A stretch of 32,032 bases of DNA from Planctomycetaceae bacterium (GTDB lineage Bacteria > Planctomycetota > Planctomycetia > Planctomycetales > Planctomycetaceae). The DNA is taken from positions 1-32,032 of the forward strand of contig JAKFWA010000076.1 in the NCBI GenBank assembly GCA_021732995.1, written 5' to 3'. Shown piece after piece: positions 1 through 9,000 of this stretch; the first letter of the stretch is position 1; each line of letters begins with the position of its first letter. The notes under the pieces are model-generated. The model was not told the origin of the DNA. It was given only the letters and a program-made list of their open reading frames with translations, and searched no databases. A program made the translations under genes and the position numbers.

Positions 1-3000
1 GTGGCGGTGGTGGATTGGGCGGCGCGATCTACAACGAAACCAACGCGAATTTGACCGTCAATGCCAGCACGTTCTCGACAAACACCGCCACAGGCGGCCT
101 GGGCGGACAAACCACGGGTGGATCGGCTTCGGGCAACGACGGTAACGGCGGCGGTGGCGGCGGCTTGGGCGGCGCCGGACAGACAGCCAGCGTCGCGAAT
201 GCTGCCGGCGGTTTCGCTGGCGGCGGTGGTGGTCACCGAGGTGGTTCGAATACTTCTGGTAGCGCAGGCGGACGTTACGGCGGCGGTGGTGGTGCCAGTG
301 GTCACTATCTGTTCTGTGGCAGCGCGGCGGGTGGAGCTGCCGGGTTTGGCGGCGGAGCGGGCGGTGGTTCTTCATCCACAACGGGCGGCGGTGGTGGCGG
401 CGGTGTCGGTTTCGGTGGAGCCATCTTCAACTATGGCGGCACGGCGACCGTCCAAAGCAGCACTTTTTCGTCCAACACCGCGACGGGCGGCGCGGGCTCG
501 TCCGGCGGCGTTGCGGGTGAAGGTCGTGGCGGTGGCATCTATTTCGATCGTTCGCTCAGTTCGGGATCGTTCACGATCAAGGACAGCATCTTGATCGGTA
601 ACACTTCATCCACTGCCGAGGCCGATGCCGGTGTGACCGGCGGCAGCCTGACCTCTGGCGGTTTCAATCTGACGGGTGCCAGCACTGGTTTCCCGACGGG
701 CGGAACGAACGACATTACGGCTGCCTCTGCCACGACAGTGATTAATACCACCCTGGCGTATGTCGGGGGGCCGGTTCGTGTGCTGTTCCCTAAGCCAGGC
801 AGCACCGCCCTCGATGCCGGCACCAATGTTGGCATCACGCTTACTAACGACCAACGTGGCGCCGCACGCACGACGAACCTGACCGCAGTCACCAATGTGC
901 CGGGATCAGACGGCACGGACATTGGGGCGGTTGAATTGCTCAACAACACTCCGCCGACTCTGAGTACCGTCGCCAGTCCGACGTTGACGACGATTGCCGA
1001 AGATACGGCGGCGGCTTCTATCACTGGCACTCTGGTGTCAACACTGCTGGGTTCTAGTATTACTGACACTGACGCCCTGGCAGTGCAAGGCATCGCCGTT
1101 ACCAGTATTGATAATACGAACGGAGCTTGGCAGTACTCGACGAACGGCGGCACAAGCTACACCGCCTTCGGTACGACTTCCGCTTCGTCTGCGACGCTCC
1201 TGCTTCCTAGTTCATTGGTACGTTTTGTTCCCAACGCGAACTTCAATGGCACGGTCAGTCTTGGTTATCGCGCCTGGGACCGCACGGATGCTCGCAATGT
1301 CGGCGATACCGCAGTTGATACCAGCACAGGCGGCGCTACGAGTGCTTTCAGCACTGCGACTGAAACAGCATCCGTCACTGTTTCCGCTGTGAACGATGCC
1401 GCCACGATTACACTGCCTGCGAGTGTTGGCGGGGCGGCCAATACGCCAGTCAGTCTGCCCGGTATCAGTATTGCGGATCTGGATGCTGCCTCGAGCAATG
1501 TTCAAGTTACGCTCACCGTGACGAACGGCACGCTGACCATGAGCACGCTGACCGGCTTGAGCTTCAGTTTCAACGACGGAAACGGAACTGGTACAGGTGA
1601 CGGTTCGCTGGACACGACGATGGTGTTCCGCGGCACACTGACCAGTATCAACACCGCACTGGCTTCGCTGAGCTTCACTCCCACCAACGGCTTCAAGGGC
1701 AACGCGTCGCTGTCCGTGACGGTGAACGATCTCGGCAACACCGGCACTGGCGGTGTGCTGATTACTGGTCCATCAACGCTGCAGATCGCCGTCGGCGGCC
1801 TGCGGCTGCTGAAGGATTTCAACGGCACCAGCACGTCTGCCAACATTGAGCAGACAGTTCTCTTTAACAACGAACTGTTCTTCTCTGCAGACTTCACCGG
1901 TGGTTCTGCCGATCGCCCCTATCGTCTCAATCCCACGACGGGAGTGGTGACCGCGATCACGCAAAGCAATGCCCCGACGACTTCGAACGTCGTTGACCTC
2001 TTTAAGTTCAACGGCAGATTGTATGGCGTCATGGCCAGCAGCGTGGGGTTTGAACTCTTCCAGTACAATTCCGCGACAGAGAACTTTGACCTGCATACGA
2101 ATCTGAATGGCACCGGCGATGGTTTTCCGACTGTCGCCAGGGATCCCAATGGGGATCCGGTCATCTTCAATAACGACCTGATCCTCACGGCGAGTGATAC
2201 CTCCACCGGGCAGGAGATATTCCGGTTGCGAGCTGATAACAATCAACTGGCGCTTTTGAAGGACGTGCTCTCGGGCACCGCAAGCAGCTTCGCCAATTCG
2301 TTCACTGTCTTTAACAACAAACTGTACTTCGAAGCGGATGATGCGAGCGCCAATACTGAGCCTTACGTTTATGACTCCTCAAGCGGAAATGCTACGGTCG
2401 TCAGTCGAGCCAATCCCGCGTCAGGCCAAGACTCGAATCTGACACTGCTGTTTGTCTTCAATAATAATCTTTTCACCTCCATCAACAGTGATACCGGACG
2501 CGATCTATTCAAGCTCAATACAGCGAATAACACCTTTGAACGCGTCGCTGACCTCAACGGCACAACCAGCTCCAGCCCGCAACTCGCGAAGGATGAGAAC
2601 GGAGATCTGGTCTACAGCGGATCCGACTTATTGATGGTGTTCACAGACACATCCACCGGCAGCGAACTTTACAAGCTGCAAGCCAGCAACAATCAAATTG
2701 TACTTGTAAAGGACATTCTGGCCGGAACCGGCAGTTCGTTTCCTAACTCGTTCACCAAATTCAGTGGTGATTTGTACCTTGAAGCCCAGGGTGCCAGCGG
2801 ACTTTCGGAACCCTACAAGCTCAATCTGACGACCGGCGCAGTGACTCTCATTGCGAACGGGAGCAGGCCATCGGGCGGGGTGGAGTCCAACCTGACGTCG
2901 CAGTTTGTCTTCGATAATCGTCTCTTCGCCGTGATGCAGTCCGCCAGCGGCCGTGAGCTGTATCAGTACAATGCCGCGACGACGACCTATGATCTCTCGA

Positions 3001-6000
3001 CAGATCTAAATGGCACAGGCGATGGGTTCCCGAGCGTAGTGACCGATGACGACAACGATCTTCTCGTCATTGGTACAACACTGCTCGTTCGAGCGACCGA
3101 CACCACGACTGGGCAGGAACTCTTCGCGATCGACGGCTCAATCACGGACAACACCGCGCCGACGGTTACCGGCGTGAGTTCATCCACGGCCGATGGGACT
3201 TATAAGACCGGGAATGCAATTGGGGTTACCGTGACCTTCAGCGAGAACGTGACCGTCACGGGCACTCCGACACTGACGCTGGAAACAGGCTCGACCGATG
3301 CCGTCCTGAACTATGCCAGCGGCACTGGTACCAACACGCTGACGTTCAACTACACGGTGGCGTCTGGTCATACGAGTGCGGACCTCGACTATGCTTCCAC
3401 CGGCTCATTGCAGCTCAACGGTGGTACGATCAAAGACGCCGCTGGCAACAATGCCACGCTGACACTGCCTGCTCCAAGTGCTGCGGGCTCTCTAGGGGCC
3501 AACAAAGCCCTGGTCGTGGACGGTGTCGTGCCGACGGTTACTTCGTTCGTGCGGCAGACACCGTTGGTAGCGACCACCAATGCGGACTCGCTGGTGTTCC
3601 GGGTCACTTTCAGCGAGACCGTCACAGGTGTTGGTACAACAGACTTCGCGGTCAATGGTTCGACGACAGCGACCGTCACCAACGTCGCCACCGTGAGCGG
3701 CTCGCAGTACGACGTCACCATCAGCGGCGGTAATCTCGCGACGTTTGGCGGGGCTGTCGGTCTGAACTTCGCCGCTTCGCCGACGATTACCGACATCGCC
3801 ACGAACGCCTTCGTGGCCGCCGAACCAGCGACCGATGAGGTCTATACGCTGGACAACACAGCTCCCGCCGCGGCGTCGTTCGTGCGTCAGACTCCCTCAG
3901 CGACGACCACCAACGCTGACTCACTGGTGTTCCGCGTTACGTTCAATGAAACCGTGACGGGCGTTGGTACGACGGACTTTGCCGTCAGCGGCTCCACAGC
4001 GACAGTATCAACCGTGACTGCCGTCAGTGGCACGCAGTACGACGTCACCGTCAGTGGCGGCAACCTCACGGGCCTCAATGGCACAGTCGGCTTGAACTTC
4101 AGCGCGCCTACCATCACCGACGCTGCCGGCAATGCCTTGCCTTCGACGGAACCCGCCACCGATCAGACCTACACGCTGGATAACACTGCTCCGAGCACGA
4201 CTTCGTTCGCTCTGCATACTCCAGCCTCCTCGGCGACGAACGCCGACACACTGGTCTTCCGAGCAACCTTCAACGAGACCGTCACCGGTGTCGACACTGC
4301 CGACTTCGCGGTGAATGGCACCACGACGGCCACTGTTACCAATGTGGCAGCGGTCAGCGGCACGCAGTACGACATCACGGTCAGTGGCGGGAACCTCGCC
4401 AGCTTCAACGGCGTTGTGGGCTTGAACTTCGCGGCCTCGCCTGTGATTGCGGATGCCGCTGGTAACGCGGTGCCCTCAACGGAACCCGCGACAGATGCCA
4501 CGTTCACCCTCGATAATACCGCTCCGACAGTCTCGTCGTTCGTGCGTCAGACTCCCAGCACAGCGTCCACCAACGCGAATTCGCTGGTCTTCCGAGTGAC
4601 CTTCAGCGAAGCGGTCACAGGCGTCGGTACAGCCGACTTCGCGGTGAACGGCACCACGACGGCAACCGTGACAAACGTGGCGACGGTCAGCACATCGCAA
4701 TACGACGTGACGATCAGCGGCGGCAATCTCGCCAGCTTCAACGGAACTGTCGGGTTGAACCTGGCCGCGTCTCCGATCATCAATGACTCGACCGGCAATG
4801 CTTTGCAAACCGGCGAACCCGCGACGGATGAGATCTTCACTCTCGACAATGTCGTACCAACCGTGACGTCGTTCGTGCGGCAGAATCCTTCAATCTCTCC
4901 GACAAATGCCGACTCTCTCGTTTTTCGAGTGACTTTCAGTGAAACCGTCACGGGCGTGGGCACGACCGACTTCGCGGTCAATGGCACAACCACGGCAGCA
5001 GTAACGAATGTGGCTACTGTCAGTGGTTCGCAGTACGACGTCACGATCAGTGGCGGCAATCTCGCGAGCTTCAACGGCACGGTCGGCCTGAATCTCTCGG
5101 CTCCCTCCATCACCGACGCCGCATCGAACTCCGTCGCATCCAGCGAGCCTCTCACCGACGAGCTTTATACACTCGATAACACTACTCCGGTCACAAGTTC
5201 ATTCGCACGCCAGACTCCGTCAGCGGTATCCACAAACCTGGATTCGCTGGTGTTTCGAGTGACCTACAACGAGGCCGTTACCGGCGTTGATACCGCTGAC
5301 TTCGCCGTCAACGGGTCAACGACCGCGACTGTCACCAACGTGTCCGTCATCAGCGGCACGGTCTACGACGTCACGGTGAGTGGCGGTGATCTCGCGGGCT
5401 TCAGCGGCACGGTCGGCCTGAACTACGCCGCTTCGATCTCAATCGCCGATGCCGCTGGTAATGCGATCGCCACGACAGAGCCAGCGACCGACCAGACCTA
5501 TACGCTGGATAACTTGGCTCCGACGGTATCAATGACGTCCACTGCTACTGATCCAACGAATGTCTCGCCCATTATTGTGACCGTCGCGTTCAGCGAGTCC
5601 GTAACAGGCTTTGCTCTGACCGACATCGTTGTCACCAATGGCACCAAGTCGAACTTCACCGGTAGCGGTTCGAGTTACACGTTCCGGATCACTCCGTCCG
5701 CGCAGGGCACAGTGACGGCGGATATCGCAGGGAATGTAGCCGCCGACGCGACCGGCAATGGCAACACGGCGGCTGCACAGTTCAGCCGTGTCTATGATAA
5801 TGTCGCTCCAACGGTCTCCATCACTTCTACTGCATCAGATCCGACCAATGTCTCGCCGATTCCGATGACCGTGACCTTTAGTAGCGCCGTGACTGGATTT
5901 GACTCGTCAGATCTGGATATTGGGAACGGTTCCTTCTCGGACTTCGCGGGCACCGGTGCGGTATACACATTCAATCTAATCCCATCGGGTCAAGGCACTG

Positions 6001-9000
6001 TGACCGTCGATGTTGCGGCTAACGCCGCCATCGATGGGGCGAGCAATGGCAACACTGTGGCCTCTCAGTTTGATATTGTCTTTGATACGGTCGCTCCCAG
6101 CACCACCTCGTTTGTGCGACAGACGCCATTCGGAGCTTCGACCAATGCTGATTCTCTCGTCTTCCGAGTCACCTTCAGCGAAAGCGTGACCGGTGTGTCT
6201 GCTGCGGACTTCGTGCGCAGTGGTACGACGACGGCAACCGTCACGAACGTGAATTCGATCAGTGGCTCTGTGTATGACGTGACAGTTGCTGGCGGCAACC
6301 TGGCCAGTTTCACGGGCTCGGTCGGATTGAACTTCGCCGCATCTCCCACGATCACCGACCTCGCAGGCAACTCGCTCCCCAACACTGAACCCACAACCGA
6401 CCAGACGTACTCGGTCGACTCCATCCCACCAACGATCTTCTCGTTTGCTCGCCAGACTCCATCTGGCGCGCTCACGAACGCGAATTCCGTCGTCTTCCGA
6501 GCGACGTTCAGTGAAGACGTGATGGGTGTGGCGAGTGCCGATTTTGGTATCAACAGTCTGACAAACGCGACTGTTACGAATGTGAATCCCATAAGTGCGT
6601 CGGTGTATGACGTCACGATTTCCGGTGGCAACCTCACATCATTCAATGGGACACTGGAACTGGACCTGAGCGCCTCGGCGGTAATCAGCGATCTGGCAGG
6701 CAACGCTCTGCCCTTCGTCGATCCAGCAACCGATGAAGTTTATACCTTCGACAATATCATCCCCGTCCTGCTTTCTTTTGTTCGCCACGACCCTGTCTCG
6801 AGTGCGACAAACGCCGATACGCTCAATTTCTACGCTAACTTCAGTGAAGACGTGACGGGCGTCGCGGCTAACGACTTCGCGATTCAAGGCACCACAACCG
6901 CCACGATTACAGCGGTCACGCCGATAACAGGCTCGGTCTATGAGATCACGGTATCAGGCGGTGACCTGGCAACATTCAATGGACTCGTCGGCCTTAACGT
7001 CGCAGCTAGCCCGACGATCACAGACGGAGCCACGAACGGGCTCGCAGCGACGCAGCCCGCGATCGATGAGACGTATGATGTTGATAACAACCGACCCACG
7101 ATCACCCTGAGCACAACTGCTACTAGCACGACAAATATTTCGCCAATTCCTGTCACGATGACCTTCAGCGAATCGGTCTCGGACTTGGAACTCGAAAACA
7201 TCGTGGTCAGCGGCGGTGTGGCTTCGAACTTCACCGGCAGCGGAGCCAACTACAGCTTTGATGTGACGCCTACAGGCGATGGCACGGTGACAGTCGACGT
7301 TGCAGCGGACGTCGCGTTCGACGACGCCCACAATGGCAATGCGGTTGCGACTCAACTCAGCCGGATCTTCGATCAATCGAACCCCATGCTGCTCTCGTTC
7401 ACTCGGCAGACTCCGTCGGTCGGCGCGACCAACGCGGATTCGCTGGTGTTCCGAGCGACCTTCAGCGGGGCGGTTACGGGCGTGGACGCGACGGACTTCG
7501 CTGTGAGTAGTTCTTCGACTGCGACCATCACGAACATCAGCTCCGTCGATTCGTCGACTTACGACATCACGATCTCAGGCGGCGATCTGGCTTCGTTCAA
7601 TGGGACTATCGAACTTGATCTGCTCGCGACGACGGACATCGCGGATGGTGCGAAGAACGTCATCGCCATCGCTGAACCGGCCACTGACGAAAACTTCCTC
7701 GTCGACAACGCAGCTCCAACTGTGGTTTCGTTCGAGCGTCAAACTCCGGCGAGCAGTGCGACCAACGCCGATCAGGTTGTGTTCCGAGTCACCTTCAGCG
7801 AAGACGTGACGGGCATTGGCGCACCGGACTTCTCCATCACCGGCACGACAGCCACCGTGACCAAGGTCACTGCCGTGGATGCCGCGACCTACGACCTGAC
7901 GGTCTCGGGCGGAGACCTCGACAATCTCAATGGCACGGTCGGTCTGAACTTCTCGGGAGCGTTCAGTGCGACGGATCTAGCCGGAAACGCAGTGGTTGCC
8001 GCTGAGCCTACCGAAGATGAGACCTTCGCGATCGACAACAAGGCGCCGACAGTTGCGTTTACGCCAGATGGCACCAGCACTAATGCCAGCTCGATCACGT
8101 TTACGTTCGAGTTCAGCGAGGACGTGACCGGCTTCACCAAGTCGGACGTCTCGGTCGGTAATGGCTCGGCGGGGACTTTCACCCCAGTTGACGGTGACAC
8201 GTACACGCTGGCCGTGACGCCGACAGCCGACGGCAAGGTGACTGTCAGTGTCGCGAATGATGCGGCTCAGGACGCGGCTTCAAATGGTGTCGTTCAGAAC
8301 TCAGCGTCAATCACCAGCGATCGCACGCTGCCGACGATCTCGCTCAGCCAGGTAACAGATTTGCCGGGCGGGATGGCCACCGTGACAGCCACACTCAGCA
8401 AGCCATGGTTCGAGGACGTGACCATCGGCCTGTCGATGACTGGCACCGCCACGCTCGGCACGGACTACACCCGCAGCGGCACGCAGATCGTGATTCCCGC
8501 TGGCATGACGACAGGCACTCTGCATTTCACCCTGCTGCCGGATAATGTTGACGAGCCGGTCGAGACAATCGTCGTCGGCTTGGGCGCACTGACAAACGGC
8601 ACCGTTGGTACGCCGAACTCGGTGACAGTATCGATTCTCGACGATGACCCGGCTCCGATCACGGCAACTTCCAATGGCGGCACGATCGAGATCGACAATT
8701 CCGCCAACATTCCTACCGACGTGCGGGTCACCTACGACTCGAACACGGGCGAGATCGTGATTGTCTCGTTCACAGACGGAGCCGGAGCGACGGAGATGCG
8801 ATTCCCGGCGTCGGGCGTGACGGGCATCGACGTTCACCTGGGCCCGATGAATGACCGCTTCGACGCCTCTCTGGCCCCCGTTGCGGTAACGGTCGACGGT
8901 GGCACGGGCAACGACACCATCATGGGCGGTGCCTATCTCGACAGTCTGAATGGCGGTACCGGTAACGACGAGCTGCTTGGCAGTGGTGGCAAGGACACAC

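Noticed and set aside
15-17. TTG as the start of the giant gene
   Set aside because: The frame is open to the first base and already encodes the same Gly-rich repeat, so the real start lies upstream.
3531-8330. CRISPR or satellite-like array
   Set aside because: The repeats are long, diverged at DNA level and keep the reading frame as Ig-like protein domains.
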